Of a stretch of 25,126 nucleotides of DNA, positions 1 through 10,450 are shown one piece after another (positions within the stretch are counted from its first letter, which is position 1; every line of letters starts with the position of its first letter). This stretch comes from Sphaeroforma sirkka. Taxonomy: Eukaryota; Opisthokonta; Ichthyosporea; Ichthyophonida. A model generated the notes under the pieces. It was not told the origin of the DNA. It worked only from the letters and a program-made list of their open reading frames with translations, and did not search any database. A program made the position numbers and the translations under genes. Where the stretch lies: NCBI GenBank assembly GCA_001586965.3, contig LUCW03000563.1, positions 5,001-30,126 on the forward strand, written 5' to 3'.

Positions 1-1
1 C

Positions 2-352
2 AACTACGGCAACCCCTTCTCGGTAGTGCATAGCAAGTACTCGCTGCCCCCAGATGTCAATGTGGCTCTGGCGGGTCTGCGTGTGGTGTGGTGTCACACC
101 CCCACATCGCCCACACAGCACGCGTCCATGCCATCACCGGCACTGTGCTCGTGCGCAATCTGTCCTTCCAAAAGACCGTCTTGGCCAGGCATGTGTGTGT
201 GTGTGTGTGTGTGTATGCGTGCGTGCGTGTATATGTATGTGTGTGGGTGTGTGGGTGCGTGCGCGTGCGTGTATGTGTATGTGTGTGTGCGTTTGTGCGT
301 GTATATATATATATGTGTGTGGGTGTGGGTGGGTGTGTGCGTGCGTGCGTGC

Positions 353-386
<34 letters not shown>

Positions 387-2286
387 TTTGGCATGGGTGT
401 GTCAATTATGATTTCGTGGGGCTATGTCAGAGTGTGTATAAGTGTTGGTGTGTGAGTGTATATTGAAGATTAAAATGTGCTTTCTGGTAGGTTACGCCGG
501 CTGATAAGATTGTTGAGTGGTATTGACTGGAAGTTGTTTGATACTTACTGGTAACTAATTGGTAATGACTGGTGATTGACTGGTAACTGCTGTTATTGAC
601 TGGTAGTTGATTGGTAACTCCTGTTATTGACTGGTAGTTGATTGGTATTTGCTGTTATTGGCTGGTAGTTGATTGGTAACTGCTGTTATTGACTGGTAGT
701 TGATTGGTATCTGCTGTTATTGGCTGGTAGTTGATTGGTATCTGCTCTTATTGACTGGTAGTTGATTGGTATCTGCTCTTATTGACTGGTAGTTGAATGG
801 CGTGTCCCTTTTATCTGTGCTCCGTGTGAGAGCACTAGTGAGTGGCTTGTAGCCCTTTTTGTCAAAGCATTACCAGAAATTATGCGACCACCACTGCAAC
901 TTAATTTGATGTGTATATATTGTGTTAGATGGTGCTTTGGATGTCAGTCAACAGTTGGATTCCCTATATCTAGCTCTATGGGCAATACCTGCTATGGAAG
1001 GTGCCTGTGTATGTTTCATGGTTTGTTGACTAGCCTTGTGATACATCAGACATGCATTAATATAAGCATGATGCATGATCGTCCCTTAAATCTTCATTGC
1101 ATTAATTAATTAGCCCAGCCCTAATCCTAAGACCTTAAAACCCTCAAATCCTCAAACCCTCATTTGGCACATATGTGCTTGTACCTACCCCGCCCTCACA
1201 TATAAGGCATGCACGAACATACACGCACGTCTTGACGCTCTTGTGTTACATTTTAGCATGTATATCACCTGCACGCACACGTATCGCATGGCTTTGATGA
1301 CTTTGATGGTCATATTTAAATGCGTCTTTTCTGCGGTCTTGGGCTGCACTGTTCAGGTGGACCATCAACGATTGGGAAACGTACGAAGACGTGGCAGCTG
1401 ACTTCTCCGAGCATCATGCACAAGGTGGGTATGAAACCGATGCCACAGACGAGTTTGTCTTCAAATTCGATGTCGACACCGACAGTCCGACAGCGGCCCA
1501 AGGAAGAGGTTAGTTGTTGTGTTCGGTATGTGCATGTGTAGCGATTGATAGATATGTCCCCACTGGGAGTTAATTGTCTCGAGCTCCTCAGGCGGTGTGT
1601 AGTTATATTATTGGAGAATGAACTGCTGATATTCATCGCGAGAATGATTAATGTACGGTCACCGAGACCGACGACCTGTAATCGTTTGCCTTTGTATGTC
1701 GAATGATGGTTTCAAGGTTTCCAGCATCTTAAACGTTTCAGAATTGACGTTTTGCGACAATTTCACTTTCGTCTAACATAATTTGCTCGTACATTACTAA
1801 AGATCAGGTCAGCTACCTGCTGCTGTTGTGTTGGGTTCCAGAGTTTTGTAGTCTCGGTGCGCTTGATATGGTTGTTCTGTGTACTCCTCTCTTCCAGGTA
1901 CGCTCAGTGTGACCATTATTTGAACCGTATCTTAAAATGCATGCATGCGCAACACCACACTCGCGCTGGATATCACGCAAGTCCGTTGCTATCTCTTTCG
2001 CCTGTGTGGATTGAGTAGACACCACACAGATCAAACATGATATTCAATGCATGAATACGAACATCCATACCCGGCCCCTCCCAAGTTGCTGATACACAAC
2101 ACATACACAACAGAAGGCGCAGCACACACGACTACGGGGCCGCTGCAACGCTCGGGATCCATTACACACATTCTGCAAGTGGCTGTGTGCTTTGTAAGCA
2201 CGCACTCCACTCCCGGTCTGCCAATAGTCACGAAGGAGTACTGGGACAACAAACGCGGCAGCAACTATGTACTGGTGCTCAGGTAG
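2..2286 (+). CDS. CBM21-domain protein, PP1 glycogen-targeting subunit type (3' part, spliced)
   Basis: The protein probably binds glycogen or starch through a CBM21 domain and brings protein phosphatase 1 to it, as in the animal PPP1R3 and fungal Gac1 families. Four pieces join in phase: 2-80, 119-188, 1357-1508 and 2114-2286. Piece 2 reads [18 protein letters not shown], piece 3 reads [16 protein letters not shown] and later [10 protein letters not shown], and piece 4 ends [12 protein letters not shown]. These match, in order, the CBM21 blocks G-T-V-x-V-x-N-x-x-F-x-K, R-x-T-x-x-x-W, the F-x-F strand and the closing WDN-x-x-x-x-NY. The stop is TAG at 2284-2286, unless CAG|GTAGCC there is another donor. 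The last acceptor could also be 2123, in the same phase. The 5' end, where an RVxF PP1-docking motif would be expected, lies outside the window. PP1 targeting is inferred; the CBM21 call is seen directly. Confidence 0.85.
81..118 (+). other. candidate 38-bp micro-intron (GT-AG)
   Basis: The CBM21 reading frame runs in one frame to about position 80 (ending VNVALAGL) and resumes in another at 119-121 (RVHAITGTV). A GT at 81-82 and an AG at 117-118 remove 38 bases and restore the frame exactly. This is very short for a spliceosomal intron. The alternatives are a genomic frameshift or a sequence error in a GT-rich stretch. Confidence 0.45.
191..386. repeat. (TG)n microsatellite, interrupted
   Basis: An almost pure purine-pyrimidine alternating tract of TG with GC, TA and GGG interruptions, including TATATATATA at about 302-313. 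It begins three bases inside the intron that follows the GCCAG exon end. Long open frames over it (Cys-Val or Thr-His repeats) are artefacts of the repeat. Confidence 0.97.
570..803. repeat. 31-bp minisatellite, about seven copies
   Basis: The phrase TGGTAGTTGATTGGTA recurs at 601, 632, 663, 694, 725, 756 and 787 (the last diverged), an exact period of 31. The rest of each unit is a variant of a 15-base CTGCTGTTATTGAC-type segment. Upstream, from about 500, the same words occur in degenerate form. It lies in an intron, and the units show no spacer diversity. Confidence 0.95.
1111..1166. repeat. degenerate telomere-like CCCTAA/AAACCCT patch
   Basis: A run of related words (AGCCCTAATCCTAAG, TTAAAACCCTCAAA, TCAAACCCTCA) resembles decayed TTTAGGG-type telomeric repeats on the minus strand. 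It is intronic and too diverged to be a functional telomere. Confidence 0.5.
1509..2113 (+). other. intron of the CBM21 gene
   Basis: The donor GAG|GTTAGT at 1509 is strong, and reading past it meets an in-frame TAG at 1511-1513. The acceptor CACAACAG ends at 2113 after a C/T-rich stretch, in phase with the [12 protein letters not shown] exon. A second AG ending at 2122 is also in phase. If the gene instead ended at 1513, the CBM21 domain would lack its closing WDN...NY block, so splicing is preferred. Confidence 0.7.
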
Positions 2287-4598
2287 CCGAGTGCACGCAC
2301 AAAACATTAGTACGTAGTTTGAGGCAACACCATTTGGTGTTGCAATGGCAATGCCCCATCACCGCGCATTTCTGATGCACACCCAAAAGGGGGGCCATGG
2401 CATGACTAGGCTTTCATGAGGGGGCTTCGCCATCGTTGCCAGCGTTAGCCTTGCACTTGTGTCTCATCGCCCGAAGCATATGGGTGCAACCATAGCCGAT
2501 CTCGCGCACACTGAAGGTATGCAATGACTTGCATTGAGCTAGTGGTAAGGTCTCATTGAAGGAAGAAGTGATGGCAGATGGTGGATGAACAATTTAGTGA
2601 ATGGTAACCTCCAGTAGACTTTAGTCATGTTCACCTTGTTCGTGCATGATAGATCCAGTGGTACGCCTACATTTACGGGTGAGGACGTGTCTGCCAAATG
2701 TAGGCCGGCTATAGACGTCCCAGAAGTGAAATTAGAAGTACTGGGAGCTTCAGCATGTATTCTGCCCTGCGACGTATATACAACCCGTTGTATGGACTAC
2801 AGGCTACGGACATTCCATCGAACACAGTTATGTGGAACAACTTCAATGCGAACACAGTTATGGAGAACCCACTTCGATGCTATACGGATTGTCGTCGATG
2901 CGTATCGTTTGAACAGCAGTCGCATCACTTACGAGGGAGTATCAGTTTACTATACCTATAGCCAGCAGCCAGCACAATTGCACAGCTGTCACACACAACA
3001 GACTTGCAATCGCAAATACGCCAATGCGTGACAGAGAGTTCAATCTCGGTGCGTCTGTTTGGCTGAAAGCGCACAGTGCAGAGCGTCACTGATTGCGTCG
3101 CACCAATCAATCTACTGCGCGCACTCTCCATACTACTACAGACTATACTTCGGCCCTAAACTAGAACCCCGAGGCATACTGTGTTATGGCGCACGAATGC
3201 TGGACTACTGTGGAGAATTTTGGGTCATCAGCAAGCTGATATGAATAGACATGATTCAAATATCCTCTAGTCCATGTGAGGCTGATACCTAGAAAGTGTC
3301 CAAATGGTATAGCAGGTGAACAACAAAAGAGCGGCGTTATAGACGCTGCCATTGTCGATGCATAAAGCAATGTCATTATTGGACATGATAATTGACAGCG
3401 AAGTCATTTGAGGTCGTGAGCGAACGGAAGCTCTACCAGGTACAGGCGAAAACTATGGCAACTTTTTTAAAGATTTTTGAAAATTGAGAAACAAGTAGGA
3501 GGATATCAATTGGTTGGATGAAGTCAATTAAATTTATGGGTTTTAGTGAATAACAAGCTGGAGCATCCGAAAACGAGATGGGGACTGAAGTCTGAATGTG
3601 CCGAAGGTCAGCGTATTTTAAAACTTATTTAGTAAAGTTCACCGTTCTCCTTATGTACAGGCTTTTGTTGATTTTTTGTTATATATAAAAACAATAAATC
3701 ACAAAATTGTGTTCAATTTTTAGAATGTCACACGGCCATCTTGATGGCAGGCCCCCTAACTCAAAAACATGAACTATTTTTATATTTGTAAGGTGCCTCC
3801 ACTTTGTACCGAGCTTCTACAGGGTTGCGAAACCCTAAGGACAGAAACGTGAACACTAGAAAGTGGAGACTCAGTCTGACCCGCATAAGTTCATAATAAT
3901 GTGACATAGGGTTAGCCTATATATATGTCGCACAGTATGGTAGACTCCTCCTTTGGTTTGACCTAGGAGTAGTCTACACATTACTGACAATTTCCAAGGT
4001 GAAAGTTCAAGTGTAGATTTGGGCTTTAGCGTCTTACTTATTACAAAATACAGACCATATATATATTGGTCGCGACATTTTCAGTCAAATTTGTATAACA
4101 CACACAAACACATCCCAGAAGTGACTGTAACAGCCCCAATCGTCCACTTCACGCTACTGCTGCCACCGATCCTAGTGCAGCTGGTGCTGGTGGTACAGCC
4201 GTGGATGCCTTGATCAGCGCTAGCAATAGGTATGGTCTATCCTGAACCTTTGCGGTCTTATCGAATTCTACACCGCGGCTGGTTAATTCAGCATTCACAC
4301 GATCAGATGTTCCATCCATAACCCATGCACCAGGTCCCAGACTTCTAGCTAGTACAACTCTCGCATAGTAGCTGTGTTCGACCAGTTGCCAGAAAAGGCC
4401 AGATTAAAGCGCTTCAATATTCAAGAACACACTTAAAGTAGCTGATAGACAACAAGTCACGCCATCGAGTAACTGAATACTGTAAGTTACGTAAAAAGAA
4501 GAAAATATGCGTTAATACAGATAATCTCCTAATATCTTCTTACAAGGGTATGACATGGGATCGCGCTTCCTCTTTCCTTAAATTGTTGTTTTGATGTT
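2287..4598. other. no recognisable gene
   Basis: Short open frames occur on both strands, the longest at 2627-3031 (+, 134 aa), but none resembles a known family or shows supportive splice structure. A short direct repeat, AACACAGTTATG, occurs at 2821 and 2851. From about 3400 the sequence becomes AT-rich. The first part is probably the 3' UTR or flank of the CBM21 gene. Confidence 0.6.
3940..3978. repeat. imperfect hairpin
   Basis: GTAGACTCCT on the left pairs with AGGAGTAGTCTAC on the right across a short loop, with a bulge on the right side. It stands alone, with no gene beside it that would give it a role. Confidence 0.45.
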
Positions 4599-5974
4599 CT
4601 ATGGCTTCCAAAAGAGTTCTCGGGATGCATAAATCAGGTTTTGTGTCCCAGCGGTTGGCGTGTTTGCAAAACAAACGTTTTGTAAAGCATTTCTGATAGG
4701 ATCATCTGAATGGTTACCAGTAATCATAGGCTCTTCATTGCGTGCGTCTTGTATCGCCAATGCTGCTAGAGTTTCTTCCGAGAAAGCTTGGACTACCGGA
4801 AGCACTTTCAGCTTGTTAAATGAGGACGGTAATGTGGCCTACTTTGACAATCGACAATCTCGATAAGCCCTTTCTTTCTCCTGATTGTTGTCTAGTTTCT
4901 CTATCTTTCCATTTGGCTGTCCCCGTGGGAATTAGAACGTTACAATCTGTATCTGACAAGGCTGGCTTTTTCGGATTTCTCTTGTGTGCCGAGCGCTAGC
5001 AATTGCGGAAATATTGTATTCATGAACATAGCAAAAAGCCAAGTGTGTGCGCTTATTGCTGCCAGGCTAGCAATTGCGGAAATTTTGTATTCATGAACAT
5101 AGCAAAAAGCCAAGTGTGTACGCTTATTGCTGCCAGGTATTTCAATGTATTGTGCTAAGCGTTCATCGTTTGTTTTCTGCGTCCAACCAGCCATGGTTTC
5201 TGCTGTGATGTTCACGTCGGGATTGTACTTTATACTTAAGCATGAGAATACATTCCAAATTACGATTTGTAGCTTGTGCATCTGTAATAATAAGAAGGAG
5301 TTTGCCTCTCTTTTTTTTACACTTCTGTAGTTTGCGTTCCACAATTGCCATATAGTAGCTACCGTCAGAGGAAGCTGTAGGTACAGCTAATAAAGCATTA
5401 TGTTGATCGTTTGTGATTCCTGACATTGTCACACAACTAATGTGTGTGGCTGGCTCAGTTGGTTTGTTCTGTGCAATCCCTATGGTCTGCACATTCTTAT
5501 ATTGCAGCATGTTTTTGCTGCCGATATCATCCACGTGTATATACTACAGTTAGTCTATTAGCCTTGGTCGCTCTTCGCCAAATCGTACCTGAAAGCCTTG
5601 ACTCACACCTGTATTCTTACTTCATAACTTAATAATCCTTTCCAGGATCTCCGTGTGTGTGCTGTTTAAATCTAGGCTACAAATGGAATTGACCTGGAGC
5701 GTTGTAGGAATATATTGGTCACCCAATGGCAGACTGAGATACTTATTGACAGTCCTGAAGACTATAGCTGTTGGCCAAACATCAATGTTCTACCTTGACA
5801 GCGGCACCCACGCGCCTGAGTGTTCGCAATTCTAGTCTGCTCGGCTAGAAATTGTAACTTTGGGATACAATCCCTGCTAACTTGGACACTGGTTAGGCAA
5901 TACTGCACGGATCCAGCATGCACACTGCCTACGTTTTGGAGATTATTCAGCCAATTCGTTTGGAATTCAGCCAA
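4599..5974 (-). pseudogene. broken coding region of unknown family
   Basis: Several protein-like stretches follow one another on the minus strand in shifting frames. They are 5974-5762 (WLNNLQNVGSVHAGS), about 5757-5640 (NKYLSLPLGDQYIPTTLQVN), 5534-5163, 5344-4940 (NPDVNITAETMAGWTQKTND) and 4805-4599 (EETLAALAIQDARNEE). Between the two middle blocks the frame changes near a T-rich tract at about 5311-5320, a likely slip. A 71-bp tandem duplication shifts the frame again near the end. I do not recognise the family. It could be a decayed transposon ORF or a host gene with unplaced introns. Confidence 0.4.
4995..5136. repeat. 71-bp tandem duplication
   Basis: Two adjacent units, 4995-5065 and 5066-5136, both start GCTAGCAATTGCGGAAAT and end TTATTGCTGCCAG. 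They differ at only two positions (A/T and G/A). Because 71 is not a multiple of three, the duplication shifts the minus-strand reading frame it lies in. Confidence 0.97.
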
Positions 5975-7320
5975 CTACGTGAATTCTCAATGGCGACGTT
6001 GACTCGCCTTGCCGAACACCATCGAAGGTTGATTATTCTATGCAACAGGTAGCATCAAAATCGCAACCACGCTGGGTTCCCCAACACTCAACGAAAGCAT
6101 GGACAACATCAACTGGTCATTTGATCATCGGCAAGGCTGACGATATAAAGCGAATCAGCACAGTGAAACGCAGAATTCGCTGCGCAAAAAAAAACCTTAA
6201 CATTCAAGTGACACAATGGAGGAAAACGAGACGAAAGTATACGATTTGCCCAAACTTCATAGTTCCCGAACCTTGATATTCAAATTTCCTCATAGTGCTT
6301 GTAAAAGTCAGACTAACCAGGCTGACTATCGATACCAATAAGTTAATGTAAAAGAAAGTACGATTTAGAAGTAAATTCACACAATGTAATTTAAGTTTAG
6401 CTTCAGCCCTCGGTAATGAGCTAGAGATTAGGGCATTTTAGACATTAATCACTCACTACTTCGGTCTAGATTTATTCAGTGTCAGTAACTAAGATCAGAT
6501 TTCATTTCATTGGATGCACGATATTCCATTCCCTTATCCTTTCATGCTTCCAAACTATCGTCATTATTAATGAAATAAATTTAAGTCCAACTCAAGAAAA
6601 ATAAAAATAAATCAAAAACACCATGTTGGTATTGTTACATGGATGCACCTATACCCCATCACATCGTACCTAGCTCTCCGTCCCATTGAAGGCATAGACG
6701 GGCACATCTAGTTGGCTGGCTATGGTGGATCATTTTCATGCCCCATTTCTCAGTAGGTTATCTCGCGCTAAGAGTATTCGGAAATACAATGTGTCATCAA
6801 GTGTCAATTTTAGCTGAGACCCCTCAAGTATCATATCCCAATATTCTGATGGAAACATATCGTTATAGAAAAACTACCATATTAATATCAACAGAGTCTC
6901 CGTCCTCTGTTGTATACAATTATATTTCCAAATATCTACTAATAGATTCTTTGTTTGTTTGTTTTGTTTTCTGCATTTCAAGATATCTATAATTAGATAA
7001 TTAGATTATTTTGCAGTTACAAATATCTACAATTACGTTTCAACGTATACCAGGTTTTATAACCGTATTGCGTTTAAATGATCACACGTTTATAATATAG
7101 GTTTAACATGTGCTTCTATCATGGGAACCCGCTGATTTTACGTGCTGAATACGGGACATAAATGTTCATAGGTTCCCATTGGTGCACTAGGCGGTTCCAA
7201 ATTGAAATTTTGTTCAGACGAAATTCGTTCAAAATTAGTAGGAGGAGAAGTCTTTATTATAATCTTTCGCATACGCGGTGATGACGCAAGTCGTAAGTAC
7301 ACGCTTAGATAACTGCATCT

Positions 7321-7497
7321 CAACGTTCTCTCTCCATAGAGAGGGAGATGTTGTTCTTTTATTAGTAATCTTAGAAATCACTGGCTTCTCTAATTAAGGA
7401 GTCATGTGACGATTTTATAATCGATGACTTTCTAATTGATGTCATGTGCCGATTCTATTAATCGGTAAAACAGTTTATCAGATCCTTCTGATAAACT
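7321..7497. repeat. cluster of four short hairpins
   Basis: In order: 7321-7353 (CTCTCTCC/AGAGAGGGAG core with CAAC/GTTG ends); about 7400-7420 (CGATT/AATCG); 7449-7465 (CCGATT, 5-base loop, AATCGG); 7472-7497 (AGTTTATCAGA, loop TCCT, TCTGATAAACT, a perfect 11-bp stem). The middle two sit in diverged copies of a unit of about 42 bp (CTAATT...GTCATGTG...CGATT). This could be part of a short non-autonomous element or LTR. Confidence 0.6.
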
Positions 7498-7530
7498 CTA
7501 AAAACCCTAAGTTTAACTACCAGGTGTATT

Positions 7531-7547
7531 CCCCCCCCCCCCCCCCC
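7531..7547. repeat. C17 homopolymer
   Basis: Seventeen consecutive C bases after GGTGTATT and before TTCTTCTC. The exact length is doubtful in any assembly. Confidence 0.95.
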
Positions 7548-7628
7548 TTCTTCTCAAACTGAAACATTACAGAATAGCAGTGTGCTAGGTTTAGAGATCG
7601 TAAAAGGAATACCCATATTAAGTTGGTT

Positions 7629-7730
7629 GCTGGCATTTATCCTCTGAAAGCTAGAGTAGTGTGCTGGCATTTATCCTCTGAGAGCTAGAGCAGTATGCTG
7701 GCATTTAACCTCTGAGAACTAGAGGGCTCG
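7629..7730. repeat. 34-bp tandem repeat, three copies
   Basis: GCTGGCATTTATCCTCTGA recurs at 7629, 7663 and 7697 (third copy TAACC), with related GCTAGAG tails. The period is exactly 34. No spacers vary between units. Confidence 0.93.
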
Positions 7731-8304
7731 AAGTGCACGGCTCGAGCGCACCGTCGTATCTAGTAATTATTATTGTTCTCAGTTATTAAAGTATCTTAAA
7801 GTGTTTTAAGTTTTAAGTGAATAGTTTTGATTTATTTGATTCGAGTCCCTGCTTTTATATGCTTTGGACTCGTAATTCTTGAGCCATTAAGAAACACCTC
7901 TTAAGGTGAAAAAGGTTCTCACTTATTCTACGATCCAATCCAAAGACAGCGTCACCACGTCTTCAACGATTGTGGCTTCCATTGTAATCTTTGGCCTTAT
8001 GCTCTTAGATTGTACTTCTCCGATAGTTAGGGATGCCTTGATGCCCATCAGAGATATTCTATATTGATGATTCCATACTCCCGGCATTTCGGTTCTGAGA
8101 TAATTCCATCTAAAATATTTCTGTGTCCCTCTCTGAGTTTAGATTCTCTCCTTGGTTGATGCTGGGATAAACCTTGTTGAGTCTCCGCTGTTTGGCCGTA
8201 GTTTTTATGCTTGGTAAATAATTCTGGTTTACTGCGAGAAATAGTTATGCATCTACGATAAAGTTTAAGAGTTGTGCACGTTGTTTTTTACGTGTCCGTG
8301 TCTG

Positions 8305-8761
8305 CTAGGCCTTATGGTAGGCCTTATGGTAGGCCGCTATGTCGTTGGCATCGTCAAACGCCTCCGCTGTTTCCCACGTAGGGTCTCCTTTGCGCAATCT
8401 CACTTAGTATTCCATCTTGCCAGTATCATCATTCGTACGGTGTGTAACGATACGGCGAAACTCGACTCCGCCTTCCGCCCACAACTCGTCGTTAAGTGTT
8501 AGGTCCGTGTTGCAATGTACAAACCGGAGAATCAACACGTACTGGCTTGTCGTTGAATTCCGGAGGGGCGGAGCCGTCTTTATTAGCCAACTCGTAGCGC
8601 TGACCGACTCTAGCCTTGACCACATATGGGCTGTACAGCGGCCACTTCGCCTTTGTCGTTCTACCCTCAGACCGCACCATCACTACATCACCTACGTCAA
8701 AATGTACTAAATCGTGAGCGTGCAGGCGGTCAAACGTCTTTGCAAGTTTGCCCGTATACAC
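8305..8761 (-). pseudogene. integrase C-terminus and chromodomain (relic B)
   Basis: FDVGDVVMVRSEGRTTKAKW and PYVVKARVGQRYELANKDG form the SH3-like integrase C-terminal part. After a frameshift near 8525 the sequence reads FRRIVTHRTNDDTGKMEY, stop (8404-8406), VRLRKGDPTWETAEAFDDAN, which is a chromodomain pattern (hydrophobic-xx-I-xxH...EYLV...TWE). A 12-bp tandem duplication (8307-8330) repeats YHKA just before the stop at 8305-8307. Confidence 0.8.
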
Positions 8762-8769
8762 TTGGTAAT

Positions 8770-9704
8770 GTGGTGGAGTGCCGGAAGGATAGTGTCCTGC
8801 AATTGGTCCAACCGTTGAGCCCAGGTGTCATTCGTAATTGGCTGGGTGTCATGTAGCGGCGACCAAAATACACGCTGAAAGGCGCACTCTTATGTCGGCG
8901 AGATATACGAAGATTTTGGTGGAGCGTTGTGAAACGGAGGCGTTCGTCCCACCGTAAGGGTACCGCTTCACAGCATTGTCTCTTTGTGATCTCTAAACCC
9001 TCGTAATCTCTTTGTGATCTCGTTCGGCAGTGCCCAGTACTTGGGATCGGTATAGCGGTGACACCTTATATAGCATGCACACACACAAGGAGTTCTACTA
9101 CCTTGTTGGTGAATTGGTTCTTCATGTCTGTCTGGATCAATCGCGGGAAGCTATGCTTGCCAAAAAAAATATCTATCAGTGTCTACGACGTTGTCTCTTT
9201 CGTCTTATCAGGTGTTGTTCGAAGGATTGAGTAGCCTGTAGCGATATCCAGGACGTGAAGGATGTAATTGTACTTCTTCCGAGGCTCGAGTGACATCGGA
9301 ATGCAATCGACTTGGATGCGATCCCACGGGTAACGCACGTCAATGCTGATCATCGGAAGAAACCCTTTACGTAGCGTGTCTTGATCCAGGCATGTATCAC
9401 ATATTACACATTGTCGTTTGACTTCAGCTGCCAATTAGAGTGCGCCTGGCCACATATGGCCGTTATGTCTGAGTTGCTGAACTGTGCCTGCCGCTTCATG
9501 GTGGCCTTGTTCTTGGTGAGCTTGCGTGAGATGTGTGCGGCGTTGTCGTTCTTCCGGCGTTACTGGTTGTCCTTTTGCCTCTGCTCTAAACACATAACAT
9601 ATGCAGTATGTCGTGGTTCTGCATACTCTAGTCGTTATGACAATAGTGGGTCTAGCTTGTAACCGTTTGGTGGGCCCACTCGTGCGATCATCGTGTGACC
9701 CCAC
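8770..9704 (-). pseudogene. integrase zinc finger and catalytic core (relic B)
   Basis: An HHCC-type finger is visible as THLTQAHQEQGHH followed by CVICDTC, with an in-frame TAA at 9435-9437 between the halves. The core begins DRIQVDCIPM (first catalytic Asp). After a frameshift near a run of eight A at about 9161-9168 come LIQTDMKNQFTNKVVEL (second Asp) and LGTAERDHKEI (third residue, Glu). Then follows RFTTLHQNLRISRRHKSAPF. All three DDE positions survive but lie in different frames. Confidence 0.8.
8979..9021. repeat. 15-bp direct duplication around a telomere-like filler
   Basis: TCTCTTTGTGATCTC occurs at 8979-8993 and 9007-9021. The 13 bases between them read TAAACCCTCGTAA, containing one telomere-like TAAACCCT. 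It interrupts the integrase core of relic B. Confidence 0.85.
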
Positions 9705-10450
9705 GGTGTCTTACCAATTGCGTACTTAGCATACTTTAGAAACATATGCGGCGTACGTGGTACCAGCATTGGTTCTTCCTGTAGCAACTGCTTGAACAAG
9801 TCAAACCAGTACGCTCTTGGAACCCACGGTAAGCATACCGTTGCACTTGCGCCGTCGGCTTTTATTCATTCACCCGTCGACCTGGACCTCGACCTGGACC
9901 AATCGTAAGCAAACGCTCCTTCCCCGTCATCCTTCGTCCAAAATTGAGGTAGTTGAGCATTGGTTGGGTCCACAAATACATCTATGTCATTCGAACCGAA
10001 TTGTTGCTGCGCTTGTTCAAAGTAGCTAGGAAACAATTGCAAACAATCCGTGTACAGTACTTCAGGTACGTCACTTTTCACTGTACCCTCGTGTACTCTG
10101 CTCAACATGTCTGGTAACACGTTTGCCTCCCCTGATGTATCTGATATGGTGAAGTTGAATGGTTTGATGTTATGGTGCCATCTCTGTAGCATCGGATTAT
10201 GTTTAAGCTGAGTGTTCATATACACTAGGGCCTTGTGATCTATAAAGACTGCAAAACGTTGCCCATCAAGGTGCACCCTGAAATGTGTAAGCCCGTTTTA
10301 GGAAAACTGGTAACTCCTTCATTGATGTAGCGTAATTCTGTTGCGCATGGTTCAGTGTCTTACTAAAGAACATTAAATAGTGTTTCTTCCCGTTGACCCA
10401 TTGGAACAGTTCTCCTCCCAAACCGTAGTCGCTAGCATTTTAGGTTCCTC
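9650..10450 (-). pseudogene. RNase H and methyltransferase-like region (relic B)
   Basis: RNase H starts at about 10445 (ASDYGLGGELFQWVNGKKHY, with the expected catalytic Asp just before it read as Asn after a stop) and continues with FIDHKALVYMNTQLKHNP and VLPDMLSRV. The next block reads DVFVDPTNAQLPQFW then AFAYDW, matching the DMFAAEHNKQVSEY and DAFQLDL parts of element A. The NPP motif region is replaced by a repeat-like GACCTGGACCTCGACCTGGA stretch at about 9880-9901. Homology resumes with YWFDLFKQLLQEEPM and GKTPWGHTMIARVGP, the counterpart of KTPWKHTIVCRIGP in A. Confidence 0.8.

Larger units (their letters stand above)
189..1356 (+). other. intron of the CBM21 gene, apparent GC-AG type
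   Basis: Joining exon end 188 to exon start 1357 makes the codon AGG and gives LARWTINDW, the expected CBM21 order. The intron then starts GCATGT and ends in a pyrimidine-rich TGCACTGTTCAG. The nearest GT donor (193) would read the next exon in the wrong frame. The intron contains the TG microsatellite, the 31-bp minisatellite and a telomere-like patch. I see no other coding signal in it. Confidence 0.7.
5975..8304. other. no recognisable gene
   Basis: AT-rich sequence with short open frames on both strands, for example 6040-6276 (+) and 6738-6992 (+), and no recognisable product. It contains the hairpin cluster, C17 tract and 34-bp repeats listed separately. As relic B ends at 8305 on the minus strand, its 3' untranslated region and LTR would be expected somewhere here, but no convincing LTR boundary is visible without the partner LTR. 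Confidence 0.55.

Noticed and set aside
26..466. Long open frames with Cys-Val or Thr-His repeats on both strands
   Set aside because: They are products of the TG microsatellite. Only the first part, up to about 188, belongs to the CBM21 exons.
570..803. The 31-bp array as a CRISPR
   Set aside because: The units are contiguous with no unique spacers, they lie in an intron, and the genome is eukaryotic.
2627..3031. A 134-aa plus-strand frame as a gene
   Set aside because: No family resemblance, no supporting splice signals, and overlapping frames on both strands are equally open.
7300..8300. A defined LTR for relic B
   Set aside because: An LTR is expected here, but no polypurine tract plus TG...CA pair could be defended without a second copy.
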